A stretch of DNA of 64,000 nucleotides from Elizabethkingia occulta (GCF_002023715.1 NZ_MAHX01000017.1:62001-126000), one strand, 5' to 3'. Shown: positions 1 to 8,345, counted from the stretch's first letter. The notes: generated from the sequence alone by a model not told the origin. Program-made: numbers and translations.

Positions 1-65
1 TTAATCACTAAGTGAATTTTCAATAAACATTATGTAGTTTTATGATAAAATATAGTGCCTTTGTG

Positions 66-437
66 TTATGCATTAGATCTTAGTTTCTCAATAACAAAGG
101 CAATTAAACAGCCAGCGCCATAACAAATTATATCAATCCAACTAAAACTGTTGCCTACAACAATGTAAGCAATACTTCCACGTTTTAATCCTAATAAATC
201 GGCTATGTTGAAGTATTGTAATACTTCTATAAAAACAGAAAAGATGAAAACACCGATCAATAGTTTTCCGGGACTGATGTTAAGGAAGCTTTTTACAAAT
301 GTATAAATCAGAATAGTTACCAGAACATCCCCCAGATAAGCACGGACAAAGAATAAATCTTTGAAAACAGTAGCTATAAGGACTTCTGTGATGAACAGGA
401 TAATTGTGGCAATAAAATAATAGAGGTTGAATTTCAT
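66..437 (-). CDS. DUF2809 family small integral membrane protein
   Basis: This 123-residue protein is almost entirely hydrophobic, with four likely membrane helices (about residues 5-25, 32-52, 58-78 and 93-115) and very short loops. The pattern of an N-terminal helix ending in a Glu, a conserved R-x-Y-x-G-D motif near residue 32 and a closing D-I-x-C-Y-G-A-G segment fits the DUF2809 family of small bacterial membrane proteins, whose function is unknown. It starts 17 bp from the divergent secreted-protein gene at 455, and a perfect TAnnTTTG box for it (463-470) lies inside that neighbour's coding sequence. The family call is from remembered motif resemblance; no catalytic residues are evident. 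Confidence 0.75.
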   Translation of the reverse strand: MKFNLYYFIATIILFITEVLIATVFKDLFFVRAYLGDVLVTILIYTFVKSFLNISPGKLLIGVFIFSVFIEVLQYFNIADLLGLKRGSIAYIVVGNSFSWIDIICYGAGCLIAFVIEKLRSNA

Positions 438-442
438 TTTGT

Positions 443-450
443 TACATTTG
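443..450 (+). promoter_or_regulatory. TAnnTTTG (-7) box ahead of the gene at 455
   Basis: A perfect TACATTTG ends only 4 nt before the ATG at 455. If used, it would give an almost leaderless mRNA. No TTG is found at the usual -33 distance (the nearest leaves a 13-nt spacer), so it may be fortuitous. Confidence 0.35.
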
Positions 451-454
451 TTCT

Positions 455-832
455 ATGAGTCACAAATATATCTTACTTTTTTCAATTTTATTCTCCGGAT
501 TTGCTTTTTCTCAGGAAGTAAAAAATACACCTACAGTTACTACTAGGCAGGTAGAATCACCGGATAATCTCACCACTTTCTATAGAGATTTAAGCCAGTC
601 TTTTAATACACGTAATTTTGTAGGTAAAGGAGACTTGTCCTGTGTTCTTTCTTTTACAATTGAGAAAGACGGAAGTATGACCCGAATTAGTGCAGCAGGA
701 GATAACCAAAAGTTTAATGATGAAGTAATTAAAACTTTAAAGCGCATCAGAACAAAAATAAAAGTAAAACTTGTAAATGGCCAACCTGTTGCGGCTAACT
801 ATAGATTACCTTTTAGGTTTAATGACAATTAA
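455..832 (+). CDS. Secreted protein with TonB C-terminal-like fold
   Basis: This 125-residue protein begins with a clear Sec signal peptide (hydrophobic residues 5-16, cleavage likely after F-A-F-S-Q near residue 20). The rest resembles a TonB C-terminal domain: a strand with F-x-I-x-K-D-G-S, then a helix around F-N-D-E-V-I-K-T-L-K-R-I, then a strand with N-G-Q-P-V and a final Y-R-L-P-F-x-F. Stand-alone copies of this domain are common in flavobacteria and are presumed periplasmic. There is no membrane anchor or proline-rich linker, so it is not a classical TonB energy transducer. A role is not assigned. It is divergent from the DUF2809 gene and convergent with mutS. Confidence 0.65.
   Translation: MSHKYILLFSILFSGFAFSQEVKNTPTVTTRQVESPDNLTTFYRDLSQSFNTRNFVGKGDLSCVLSFTIEKDGSMTRISAAGDNQKFNDEVIKTLKRIRTKIKVKLVNGQPVAANYRLPFRFNDN
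463..470 (-). promoter_or_regulatory. TAnnTTTG (-7) box for the DUF2809 gene
   Basis: TATATTTG on the minus strand lies 25 nt upstream of the start at 437, inside the divergent neighbour's first codons. No matching -33 element is seen. Confidence 0.35.
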
Positions 833-866
833 AATTTCAACTACTTCATTACTAATATACATTTCC

Positions 867-3455
867 TTAACTGCCTATCATTTTTTTGATAGAATTCAGC
901 TTCATTAAAGCTTCAATAGGAGTAAGTGTATTGATATCGATTTTAGTCAATTCTTCACGAATATTTTCCAGAACCGGATCATCCAGCTGGAAGAAGCTTA
1001 ATTGCATATTTTCTTCGGTAACTCTTTTTATTTTTTCAGATGAACCGCCTTGTGCTCTGGAATCCTCCAGTGTCTTCAGAATTTCTTCTGCGCGGTGAAC
1101 AACTTTAGAAGGCATACCTGCAAGCTTTGCTACATGAATACCAAAACTATGCTCACTACCACCAGGGATTAGTTTTCTCAGGAATATAATATTCCCTTTA
1201 TTTTCCTGGATGCTCACACTAAAGTTTTTTATCCGTTCAAAATTTACTGTCATTTCGTTTAGCTCATGATAGTGTGTCGCAAAAAGAGTCTTTGGCTTTG
1301 TTGAGTGCTGGTGCAGATATTCTGCAATTGCCCATGCAATTGAAACTCCATCGTAGGTACTTGTACCACGTCCAATCTCATCCAGCAATATTAGTGAGCG
1401 ATCCGAAATGTTATTCAGAATGTTGGCAGCCTCGTTCATCTCCACCATAAAGGTAGATTCACCAGCTGCAATATTGTCGGAAGCACCAACACGGGTGAAA
1501 ATTTTGTCCAGTAACCCTACTTCAGCATGCTTTGCCGGAACATAACTACCGATCTGAGCTAAGAGGCAGATAATAGCTGTTTGTCTTAATATGGCTGATT
1601 TACCGGCCATGTTGGGACCTGTAACCATAATAATCTGTTGTGAGTCCTGATCCAGATAGATATCATTCGGAATGTATTTCTCTCCTAAAGGTAAAGACTT
1701 TTCTATAATAGGGTGGCGTCCTTCCGAGATACTGATTACAAAGCTATCATTAAGAACAGGTTTTGTATATTGCTCCTGTACAGAAAGTTCGGATAGGCCT
1801 AACGCACAGTCTAATTGAGCAATTAGTGCTGAGTTCTCCTGTATAAGATCTATATATTGTAGTAAATAAGTGCAGGTTGCACGGTATAATTCTGATTCCA
1901 ATAAAGAAATCTTTTCTTCAGCTCCCAAAATCTGGCTTTCATATTCCTTTAGCTCTTCAGTAATATAACGCTCTGCGTTAACAAGTGTTTGCTTACGGAT
2001 CCAGTCTTCCGGAACTTTGTCTTTGTGAGTGTTTCTTACTTCAATAAAGTAGCCGAAAACATTGTTGAAATCTATTTTCAGACTCGGGATACCGGTACGT
2101 TCAATCTCACGATCGCGCATTTCATCCAGAAAGCCTTTGCCTTTAGACTGAAGATTTCTCAGGCGGTCTAATTCTTCAGAAACGCCTTCCTTTATTACAT
2201 TTCCTTTGTTAAGGTGTACAGGAAGTTCCTCATTCAGGTGTTGGTATACATACTGAAGAATTTCATCCAGATCATTTAAAGGATCCAGCCATGCCAGAAC
2301 ATCCGGATGCGGAATCAGTAATTTTTTTATTTCCTGAATGCTTTCCAGTGACTGACGAAGGTATCCCAGTTCTTTAGGACTTATTTTTTCGGCCGCCAGC
2401 TTACCCATTAATCTGTCGAGGTCGGAAATAGTTCTAAGCCTTAAAGAAATTTCATATTTCAGCTGATCCTCTTTGTTCAGGAATTCAACAAGACTTAGTC
2501 TGCGGTTAATTTCATTGATATTTTTAAGGGGAAGGATTAGTCTTCTGCGAAGTAATCTTCCGCCCATTGGAGTTGAGGTTTTATCGATGATGTCGAGTAA
2601 GCTTTTCCCTTTCTGCTGACTGGAAAATACAATTTCCAGATTACGAAGGGTGAAAGCATCCATCATCAGATAATCTTCCTGAGGAATAGGCTGTATCTTG
2701 GTGATATGGTTCAGAAGGCTGTGATGAGTATCTTCTACCAGATAAGCAAAAATACCCCCTGAGGCTACAATCGCCAGTTTTTGATCCTCTATACCAAAAC
2801 CTTTTAAAGATTTGGTTTTAAAATGTTGTGTGAGCTTCTCGTAAGCATAATCATACTGATATGCCCAATCCTCCAGTTTGAATGTATTTCTGTTTTTCAG
2901 AACAGCAGGAACTTCAGTACTTCTTTGAAGAATAATCTCACTAGGATCAAAGGTATTGACAATATGGAGTAATTTTTCAAGATTACCTTCGCTAACTAGG
3001 AATTCTCCGGTAGAAATATCCACCAATGCTATTCCGTATTTTTCTTTTTCTTTGTGAAGCGACAGAAGGAAATTATTTCGTTTGGCATTCAGAACCTGAT
3101 CATTGAACGTAACCCCCGGAGTCACAAGTTCGGTAACTCCTCGTTTTACAATGCCTTTAACCATTTTCGGGTCCTCCAGCTGGTCGCATATAGCAACACG
3201 CATTCCGGCACGAACCAATTTTGGCAAGTAGCTGTCCAGTGAATGATGTGGGAAGCCGGCCAATTCTATATAAGAAGCAGAGCCATTTGCTCTTTTAGTT
3301 AAAACAATACCTAATATCTGAGATGTTTTAACCGCGTCCTGTCCAAAGGTTTCATAAAAATCACCAACTCTGAACAGTAAAAGGGCATCCGGATATTTTG
3401 CTTTTATACTGTTGTATTGTCCCATTAAAGGAGTTTCCTTCTTTTCTTTCGCCAT
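867..3455 (-). CDS. mutS: DNA mismatch repair ATPase MutS
   Basis: This 862-residue, full-length MutS recognises base mismatches and small loops and starts methyl-independent mismatch repair. The N-terminal mismatch-recognition domain carries the F-Y-E wedge motif (about residues 31-33), followed by connector, lever and clamp domains. The C-terminal ABC-type ATPase has Walker A G-P-N-M-A-G-K-S (about residue 614) and Walker B/signature D-E-I-G-R-G-T-S-T-Y. The C-terminal helix-turn-helix dimerisation region is present. It is MutS1 rather than MutS2: it has domain I and no Smr domain. It appears monocistronic, divergent from the methyltransferase at 3630, with a TAAATTTG box 19 nt ahead of the ATG. 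Confidence 0.98.
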   Translation of the reverse strand: MAKEKKETPLMGQYNSIKAKYPDALLLFRVGDFYETFGQDAVKTSQILGIVLTKRANGSASYIELAGFPHHSLDSYLPKLVRAGMRVAICDQLEDPKMVKGIVKRGVTELVTPGVTFNDQVLNAKRNNFLLSLHKEKEKYGIALVDISTGEFLVSEGNLEKLLHIVNTFDPSEIILQRSTEVPAVLKNRNTFKLEDWAYQYDYAYEKLTQHFKTKSLKGFGIEDQKLAIVASGGIFAYLVEDTHHSLLNHITKIQPIPQEDYLMMDAFTLRNLEIVFSSQQKGKSLLDIIDKTSTPMGGRLLRRRLILPLKNINEINRRLSLVEFLNKEDQLKYEISLRLRTISDLDRLMGKLAAEKISPKELGYLRQSLESIQEIKKLLIPHPDVLAWLDPLNDLDEILQYVYQHLNEELPVHLNKGNVIKEGVSEELDRLRNLQSKGKGFLDEMRDREIERTGIPSLKIDFNNVFGYFIEVRNTHKDKVPEDWIRKQTLVNAERYITEELKEYESQILGAEEKISLLESELYRATCTYLLQYIDLIQENSALIAQLDCALGLSELSVQEQYTKPVLNDSFVISISEGRHPIIEKSLPLGEKYIPNDIYLDQDSQQIIMVTGPNMAGKSAILRQTAIICLLAQIGSYVPAKHAEVGLLDKIFTRVGASDNIAAGESTFMVEMNEAANILNNISDRSLILLDEIGRGTSTYDGVSIAWAIAEYLHQHSTKPKTLFATHYHELNEMTVNFERIKNFSVSIQENKGNIIFLRKLIPGGSEHSFGIHVAKLAGMPSKVVHRAEEILKTLEDSRAQGGSSEKIKRVTEENMQLSFFQLDDPVLENIREELTKIDINTLTPIEALMKLNSIKKMIGS

Positions 3456-3474
3456 TTTTTATAGGTATAGGTTC

Positions 3475-3505
3475 CAAATTTAAGGATTAAATTCAGGCTT
3501 TGAAA
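3475..3505 (-). promoter_or_regulatory. Putative mutS promoter
   Basis: On the minus strand TTTC (3502-3505) is followed after 19 nt by TAAATTTG (3475-3482). This is one mismatch from the Bacteroidota TTTG-N19-TAnnTTTG consensus. The -7 box ends 19 nt before the mutS ATG, implying a leader of roughly 15 nt. Confidence 0.6.
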
Positions 3506-3601
3506 GTTTGTTCTTTGTAAAACTCATTTTCACATTTTATGACTTTATACGTATAATATTTTTACGTTCCCAAATGTAACTGTGTACCATAAGCTTTTTT
3601 G

Positions 3602-3609
3602 TAAATTTG
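3602..3609 (+). promoter_or_regulatory. TAnnTTTG (-7) box for the methyltransferase gene
   Basis: TAAATTTG ends 20 nt upstream of the ATG at 3630. No TTG is found at -33. Confidence 0.5.
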
Positions 3610-3629
3610 TAACCGAAAAATGAAGTTTC

Positions 3630-4160
3630 ATGGTAGAGAAGTTAAAACTGGAAGAACTCGGCAGAGTAGATATAGAAACCTTTAAACAATCGGAAAAAAT
3701 TCCGTTGATTGTTCTGTTGGATAGTATCCGTAGTATGAATAATGTAGGAGCGGTATTCAGAACAGCTGATGCTTTTATTATAGAGAAGGTCGTATTATGC
3801 GGTATTACGCCGCAACCACCACACCGCGAGATTCATAAAGCAGCATTAGGCGCTACCGAAAGTGTAGACTGGTATTACGAGAAAGACGTTACCGACGCTT
3901 TGCAAAAACTAAAGTCGGAAGGATATAAAATTTTAGCTATTGAGCAGACTACAGGTAGTATTGCTCTGAATGAGCAGATAATTTCCAAAGACGAGAAATA
4001 CGTGGTGATTATGGGAAATGAAGTAGACGGTGTATCGGATGAAGCATTCGCTTTATGTGATGGCTTTATTGAAATTCCACAGCTGGGAACAAAGCATTCA
4101 CTCAATGTAAGTGTATGTGCAGGTATTATCATGTGGGAATTTTTTAAAAATCTGAAATAA
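3630..4160 (+). CDS. SpoU/TrmH-family RNA 2'-O-methyltransferase
   Basis: This 176-residue SPOUT-class enzyme transfers a methyl group from S-adenosylmethionine to a ribose 2'-OH in rRNA or tRNA. Motif 1 is N-N-V-G-A-V-F-R-T-A near residue 37 (Asn and Arg are the catalytic pair in the family). Motif 2 is M-G-N-E-V-D-G-V-S, and motif 3 is the knot-forming S-L-N-V-S-V segment near the C terminus. There is no N-terminal RNA-binding extension as in RlmB, so it is a minimal TrmH/TrmL-like form and the exact target nucleotide cannot be read from sequence. Its TAA overlaps the ATG of the acetyltransferase by one base, so the two are surely co-transcribed and probably translationally coupled. Confidence 0.88.
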   Translation: MVEKLKLEELGRVDIETFKQSEKIPLIVLLDSIRSMNNVGAVFRTADAFIIEKVVLCGITPQPPHREIHKAALGATESVDWYYEKDVTDALQKLKSEGYKILAIEQTTGSIALNEQIISKDEKYVVIMGNEVDGVSDEAFALCDGFIEIPQLGTKHSLNVSVCAGIIMWEFFKNLK

Positions 4161-4687
4161 TGGAGTTCCCTGTTTTAGAAACCCAAAGACTTATTCTGCG
4201 TCAGCTTACATTAGCCGATGCAGAAGATATGTTTGAATACTTCTCACAAGATGAGGTTACAGAGTATTATGACTTGTATACTTTTAAAGGAATTGATGAG
4301 GCAGAGAAACTAATTCAGGATTTCAACAAAAACTTTGAATATAAAAAAGGAATCCGCTGGGCAATTCAGCTAAAGGATAGTGGTAAGATGATTGGAACCT
4401 GTGGTTATCATAACTGGGCTCATGAGCATTTTAAAACAGAGCTGGGTTATGAACTAAATCCTTTGTACTGGCGTCAGCATTATATGGAAGAAGCGATAAC
4501 AACTATCCTTCCTTATGCTTTTTCAGAAATGAATGTTCATCGGGTAGAGGCGTTTACTGATCCTGATAATCTTGCTTCAGAGAGACTATTGCTGAAACTG
4601 AATTTTAAAGAAGAAGGATTGCTCAAAGATTTTTTCTTTGAAAAGGGAAGATTTGTAGACGCAAAAATATTTGGGTTGGTACCATAA
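4160..4687 (+). CDS. GNAT family N-acetyltransferase (RimJ/RimL type)
   Basis: This 175-residue protein begins with the E-T-x-R-L-x-L-R-Q-L opening typical of RimJ/RimL-like acetyltransferases. It continues with the acetyl-CoA-binding region around E-L-G-Y-E-L and W-R-Q-H-Y-M-E-E-A, and ends with the H-R-V-E-A-F-T-D-P-D-N-x-A-S-E-R-L-L motif of the group. It transfers an acetyl group from acetyl-CoA to an amine, possibly a protein N terminus; the substrate is unknown. It overlaps the upstream methyltransferase stop by one base, and a strong hairpin follows at 4735. Confidence 0.85.
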   Translation: MEFPVLETQRLILRQLTLADAEDMFEYFSQDEVTEYYDLYTFKGIDEAEKLIQDFNKNFEYKKGIRWAIQLKDSGKMIGTCGYHNWAHEHFKTELGYELNPLYWRQHYMEEAITTILPYAFSEMNVHRVEAFTDPDNLASERLLLKLNFKEEGLLKDFFFEKGRFVDAKIFGLVP

Positions 4688-4730
4688 AAAATAAACCTTA
4701 TAGGTTTTTAAAACCTATAAGGTTTGAAAA
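4686..4730. repeat. Hairpin repeat unit A with 15-bp arms
   Basis: The unit contains perfect 15-nt inverted arms (4693-4707 and 4711-4725) around a 3-nt loop and ends with TTTGAAAA. It is AT-rich and lies just after the acetyltransferase stop. It closely matches unit B at 4811-4837, which lacks the inner part. Hairpins of this style recur in flavobacterial genomes, which I recall but cannot check here. Confidence 0.7.
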
Positions 4731-4734
4731 GTAA

Positions 4735-4770
4735 GAGGCTGTCCGAAAAGTTTGGACAGCCTCATTTTTT
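4735..4770 (+). terminator. Rho-independent terminator of the methyltransferase-acetyltransferase pair
   Basis: A perfect 10-bp GC-rich stem (4735-4744 with 4754-4763, GAGGCTGTCC arms) with a 9-nt loop is followed by ATTTTTT. This is a strong intrinsic terminator in the plus direction. Confidence 0.85.
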
Positions 4771-4810
4771 GTAAATTTGTTCATAAACCTATTCAGGAAG
4801 CATGTTTGAT

Positions 4811-4837
4811 AAAAAATAAACCAATAAGGTTTGAAAA
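4811..4837. repeat. Hairpin repeat unit B, internally deleted copy of unit A
   Basis: This 27-nt segment equals unit A after removal of the 18 nt between its two AAACC direct repeats, with one further mismatch. The inverted left arm is lost, so it no longer forms the long hairpin. Confidence 0.6.
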
Positions 4838-4842
4838 TTAAA

Positions 4843-4867
4843 AATCCTGCTTTCGCAGGATTTTTAT
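4843..4867. terminator. Bidirectional terminator between the repeat patch and ypfJ
   Basis: An 8-bp stem (4843-4850 with 4855-4862) and TTTC loop have an A-tract on the left and a T-tract on the right, so it can terminate both strands. Read on the minus strand it directly follows the ypfJ stop. Confidence 0.8.
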
Positions 4868-5731
4868 TTATCGTAATAAAGCGTTGAAAGTATCGCCTTG
4901 TTTTATATCGCCGGTATTATAACCTTTCATAAACCATTCTACACGTTGTGCTGATGATCCGTGAGTAAAGCTTTCCTGATTCACATATCCGGAAGATCTC
5001 TTCTGAATATTGTCATCTCCAACAGCTTGTGCTGCACTTACTGCAGATTCAATATCTCCTGGCTCCAGGATTCCTCCCTGAACACGTTTGTTGTTCTTTT
5101 TAGCCCATAAACCAGCATAAAAATCGGCTTGTAATTCTACGGCTACAGATACACGGTTCATTTCTGCTTCCGAGTAACGGCCACTTCTTCTTAACTGATC
5201 TACTTTTTGCGTTGTTCCTAATAAAGTCTGTACGTGATGCCCTATCTCGTGTCCTAACACATATGCAACTGTAAATTCACTTACCTTGGCTCCGTATCGG
5301 GATTGTAATTCATTAAAGAAACTCATATCTACATATACAGATTGATCAGCCGGACAGTAAAAAGGCCCCATGGCAGATTGAGCAGGACCACACCCGGAAT
5401 TTGTGCTATTACTGAACATGATAATTTTGGGAGCAACATATTTCATTCCGTTTTCCTGGAAGATTTGTGTCCATGTCTTAGTATTCCATGCATCCAGCAT
5501 GCTTACCAGTTCGTAGAGTTGTTTATCCTGTTCACTGGATGGCTGGCGTTGCTCCGTACGTACAGGAGTTGCAGAGCCTCCGGAATTGAGTATGGCAGAG
5601 GGATCTCCACCCAGGAAGAATATAATAGCGGCAATGATCAGGGTGCCTAAGCCACCGCCAACCATCATTCCACCACCGCCCATGCCACGGCGGTCTTCTA
5701 CATTTCCACCTCTTTCGTCAGTCCATTTCAT
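4868..5731 (-). CDS. ypfJ: Neutral zinc metallopeptidase, YpfJ/KPN_02809 family
   Basis: This 287-residue protein opens with a short charged stretch (W-T-D-E-R-G-G-N-V-E-D-R-R-G, typical of the family) and a glycine-rich run. One membrane helix (about 27-42) follows, then a soluble domain with the zinc motif H-E-I-G-H near residues 161-165. The second metal-ligand region is the later E-L-Q-A-D-F-Y-A-G-L-W motif. A paired-cysteine segment (G-C-G-P ... Y-C-P) precedes the active site, as expected for the family. It is predicted to be anchored in the inner membrane with the peptidase domain outside; its natural substrate is unknown. It lies 35 bp downstream of the LtaS-like gene on the same strand. 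Confidence 0.9.
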   Translation of the reverse strand: MKWTDERGGNVEDRRGMGGGGMMVGGGLGTLIIAAIIFFLGGDPSAILNSGGSATPVRTEQRQPSSEQDKQLYELVSMLDAWNTKTWTQIFQENGMKYVAPKIIMFSNSTNSGCGPAQSAMGPFYCPADQSVYVDMSFFNELQSRYGAKVSEFTVAYVLGHEIGHHVQTLLGTTQKVDQLRRSGRYSEAEMNRVSVAVELQADFYAGLWAKKNNKRVQGGILEPGDIESAVSAAQAVGDDNIQKRSSGYVNQESFTHGSSAQRVEWFMKGYNTGDIKQGDTFNALLR

Positions 5732-5766
5732 TTTTTATTGTTTTTTGTGATGTTAAAAGTACAAAA

Positions 5767-7848
5767 TTATCTGTTCAGTTTATTTTCCTTCAGCCATTTG
5801 GAAACTGTTTCATAAGTTGCAATCGTTTCATCTACAAATGGTTGTTTTGGCTGCTTTACTGGTATTTCTTCATAGTAAATATTAAACTCAGCTGGTAGGT
5901 CTGAAGGTTTTTGTTGTAGCTGGTATTGTTTTACTTTTCTGGTTGGAGAGATAATAGTTAAATAATTATCCTTAATATAACCCAGATCCTGATAGGTTGC
6001 TATATAAGCTCTGGGTATATAAGCTGGCTTCAGAACATCCTGTCCCAGAAATTTTGAAGTATAATTGAAATTTAAAAGTCCAAATACAGTTGGCATTAAA
6101 TCAATTTGTGACATTAGTTTACCGAATTGCTGAGGCTGTACGGATCCGTCCGGAACGTAAACCATAGCAGGGATACGGTATTTATCCATTGGAAGCTCTG
6201 TTTTACCTGCACTGGATGCACAGTGATCGGCGACAATAACAAAGACTGTATTGTTATACCAGGATTGCTTTTTAGCCATCTCGAAAAACTTTCGAAGAGA
6301 ATAATCAGTATATTTAACGCCTCCATCACGAGATTTTGCTGTTCCCGGAATGTCAATTCTACCATCAGGATAAGTAAACGGGCGGTGGTTACTTACTGTC
6401 ATCCAGTGATTAAAAAAAGGTTTTCCGGTTTGGGCTTCCTGATTCATTACCTGAATGGCTTTCTTAGCCATATCTTCATCGGCAACACCCCAAACATTAG
6501 CAAAGCTTATTTCCTCTGGTTTGAAGTTGTTTCTGTCGACAATGTCATAACCATTTCCTCTGAAGAAATCTTCCATATTATCGAAATAACTGTAGCCTCC
6601 ATATAAGAATTTTACATGGTAGCCTTTGGATTTGAAAAGGCTTCCTGTGGAGAATTTATTTTTATTGTTTTCTCTTTTTACAATACTTTCTCCGGCAGTT
6701 GGAGGAATGTTCAATGTAAGTGCTTCCAGCCCACGAACAGTTCTGTTACCGGTAGCGTAGAGATTGGTAAACATTAAACTTTTGTTAGCCAGACTATCCA
6801 GGAAAGGAGTAATCTTATCCTTATTTCCATAGTGTTGCATAAAATCTGCCGAAAGACTTTCTATAGAAATCAGAACTACATTCTTATGCTGTTCTGTAGA
6901 ATCACTTGTAACAGGCCTTGGCATAGTTGGCGGAACAAACTGTGATAGATACAGTTTTTCAGCTTTATTTTCGACTAATGTCGGATAGAATTTAAAGTAA
7001 TCCAGTTCACTATGCGTAAATGCATAATAGAACTTATATAATCCGTTAGACTGAATTTCTTCAGCAAAGTTGTTGTCGTCCTTTATTTTCTGGAACGGTG
7101 CTATTAAAAAGTAACAGCCAGTTGCTAATACAAGGTAAGAGAATAATAGAACAAGCTTCTGTTTAAATGTAGGAAGCTCAACAAGGTTTTCTTTTGTTCT
7201 TTTATAGATAAGCCATGTAATAAGTAATGTTACAGCAATTATTATAGAGAATAATGGAACAATAGGATAAGACTCCATAATGTTACCAATTACCTCATTG
7301 GTATAGATAAGGTAGTCTACAGCAATAAAGTTATAACGGACTCCAAATTCATTCCAGAAGAAATATTCACTAACAGCATTGAATATAATAAGCAATACAT
7401 ATAGGAAAATTGCAAAGAAGTACAGAATATTTCGGATAGCGAATCTTTGTCGGGGAAGGAAAAGCATTAAGGCGAATAATAACGTCTTGATGCCTAAGAA
7501 TGCCAGAACAATCTCTGAAACTGAGCCTCCATACTGTTTGAAAATGTTATTGGGATAAAAAGCTACGTATAGAATTGCCAGGACTAAAATTGCCAAAATA
7601 ATCTTTCCCCATGGTTTACTGTATTTAGAATCAGAGAGAAAAAGCGTATAAAGAACAAATAATGAGCTGGCCAGGACAAAGATGAAAAAATCATTAACAA
7701 AACCTATAGACAATACTTTAGTACATTCCCAAATACTAAAATTACTTGTTGTAATAGGATGGAAAATAAAAACGAATCTTAAAATAAAAGATACCAGAAT
7801 ATATAGTGCCCCAAGACAGAAAAATGGCTGTAACCTTTTTAGATACAT
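5767..7848 (-). CDS. LtaS-like sulfatase/phosphoglycerol transferase membrane protein
   Basis: This 693-residue protein has five or more N-terminal membrane helices (residues about 10-260) and a large C-terminal alkaline-phosphatase-superfamily domain. Visible motifs are V-V-L-I-S-I-E-S-L (first metal ligand), G-N-R-T-V-R-G-L-E-A (the Thr is the likely nucleophile), and V-A-D-H-C-A (metal ligands). This matches the LTA synthase/phosphoglycerol transferase group, whose members in Gram-negatives move phosphoglycerol or phosphoethanolamine onto periplasmic or envelope glycans. No lipoteichoic acid is expected in Bacteroidota, so the acceptor is unknown. A TAATTTTG box lies 17 nt before the start, directly beside the terminator of the preceding gene. 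Confidence 0.85.
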   Translation of the reverse strand: MYLKRLQPFFCLGALYILVSFILRFVFIFHPITTSNFSIWECTKVLSIGFVNDFFIFVLASSLFVLYTLFLSDSKYSKPWGKIILAILVLAILYVAFYPNNIFKQYGGSVSEIVLAFLGIKTLLFALMLFLPRQRFAIRNILYFFAIFLYVLLIIFNAVSEYFFWNEFGVRYNFIAVDYLIYTNEVIGNIMESYPIVPLFSIIIAVTLLITWLIYKRTKENLVELPTFKQKLVLLFSYLVLATGCYFLIAPFQKIKDDNNFAEEIQSNGLYKFYYAFTHSELDYFKFYPTLVENKAEKLYLSQFVPPTMPRPVTSDSTEQHKNVVLISIESLSADFMQHYGNKDKITPFLDSLANKSLMFTNLYATGNRTVRGLEALTLNIPPTAGESIVKRENNKNKFSTGSLFKSKGYHVKFLYGGYSYFDNMEDFFRGNGYDIVDRNNFKPEEISFANVWGVADEDMAKKAIQVMNQEAQTGKPFFNHWMTVSNHRPFTYPDGRIDIPGTAKSRDGGVKYTDYSLRKFFEMAKKQSWYNNTVFVIVADHCASSAGKTELPMDKYRIPAMVYVPDGSVQPQQFGKLMSQIDLMPTVFGLLNFNYTSKFLGQDVLKPAYIPRAYIATYQDLGYIKDNYLTIISPTRKVKQYQLQQKPSDLPAEFNIYYEEIPVKQPKQPFVDETIATYETVSKWLKENKLNR

Positions 7849-7865
7849 GAAATAGTTTTATATCC

Positions 7866-7873
7866 CAAAATTA
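7866..7873 (-). promoter_or_regulatory. TAnnTTTG (-7) box for the LtaS-like gene
   Basis: TAATTTTG on the minus strand ends 17 nt before the ATG. The expected -33 position falls inside the terminator stem at 7882-7904. Confidence 0.5.
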
Positions 7874-7881
7874 GACAAAAA

Positions 7882-7904
7882 AAGGAACATTTTGAATGTT
7901 CCTT
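7882..7904 (-). terminator. Terminator of the small lipoprotein gene
   Basis: A 9-bp stem (7882-7890 with 7896-7904) is followed on the minus strand by a run of seven T. It lies 14 nt beyond the stop of the gene at 7918. Confidence 0.8.
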
Positions 7905-7917
7905 GCAGATATGATAT

Positions 7918-8301
7918 TTATTTTAATGTAAATTTTACAGGTTTGAAATATTCTGTATAATTTATTTTGTAAATAACACCATTTTCCTGTGATGTTCCCT
8001 GCGGTCTGTAGCCATGTATTTTTCTGGTTTCGGCAATGACATTAATATGGTAAGTATTGTCTTTTTTGTCGGATGGGTTTATTTCTTTTCTGATGCGGTT
8101 AATCACGACAGCAACGGGTTTTGCTCCATTACCTGTTGCCTCAAAAGTTACATCATATCCTCTTTCTCCTTTAATATCATATATTTTATACATTGCATTT
8201 GTTACCTTCTGTGTATCATTTGTAACATTGCTTTTACAGGCTCCGCAAATGAAAAGCAGAGTACCTGAAAAAAATAAGCTGTATATTAATCTCTTTTTCA
8301 T
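7918..8301 (-). CDS. Small lipoprotein of unknown function
   Basis: This 127-residue protein has a type II signal peptide: positive start, hydrophobic core, and a lipobox-like C-G-A-C near residue 22. The mature part is soluble and mostly beta, with no recognised domain. It has its own promoter box (TAGATTTG, 8328-8335) and terminator (7882-7904), so it is likely monocistronic. It is divergent from the S41 peptidase at 8346, only 44 bp away, and may be expressed independently of it. I do not recognise a function. Confidence 0.65.
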   Translation of the reverse strand: MKKRLIYSLFFSGTLLFICGACKSNVTNDTQKVTNAMYKIYDIKGERGYDVTFEATGNGAKPVAVVINRIRKEINPSDKKDNTYHINVIAETRKIHGYRPQGTSQENGVIYKINYTEYFKPVKFTLK

Positions 8302-8327
8302 ACTTTTAATTTTGGATTTAAGATAAA

Positions 8328-8335
8328 CAAATCTA
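8328..8335 (-). promoter_or_regulatory. TAnnTTTG (-7) box for the small lipoprotein
   Basis: TAGATTTG on the minus strand lies 26 nt before the ATG at 8301. No -33 TTG is present. Confidence 0.4.
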
Positions 8336-8345
8336 CCTGAAAAAT

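Noticed and set aside
1-30. Tiny minus-strand ORF at the left edge
   Set aside because: Nine codons only, and the true start of the region is unseen.
3564-3571. Half-site ACGTTCCC between mutS and the methyltransferase
   Set aside because: It matches half of the LacI operator but has no partner half or link to the polyol locus; chance is likely.
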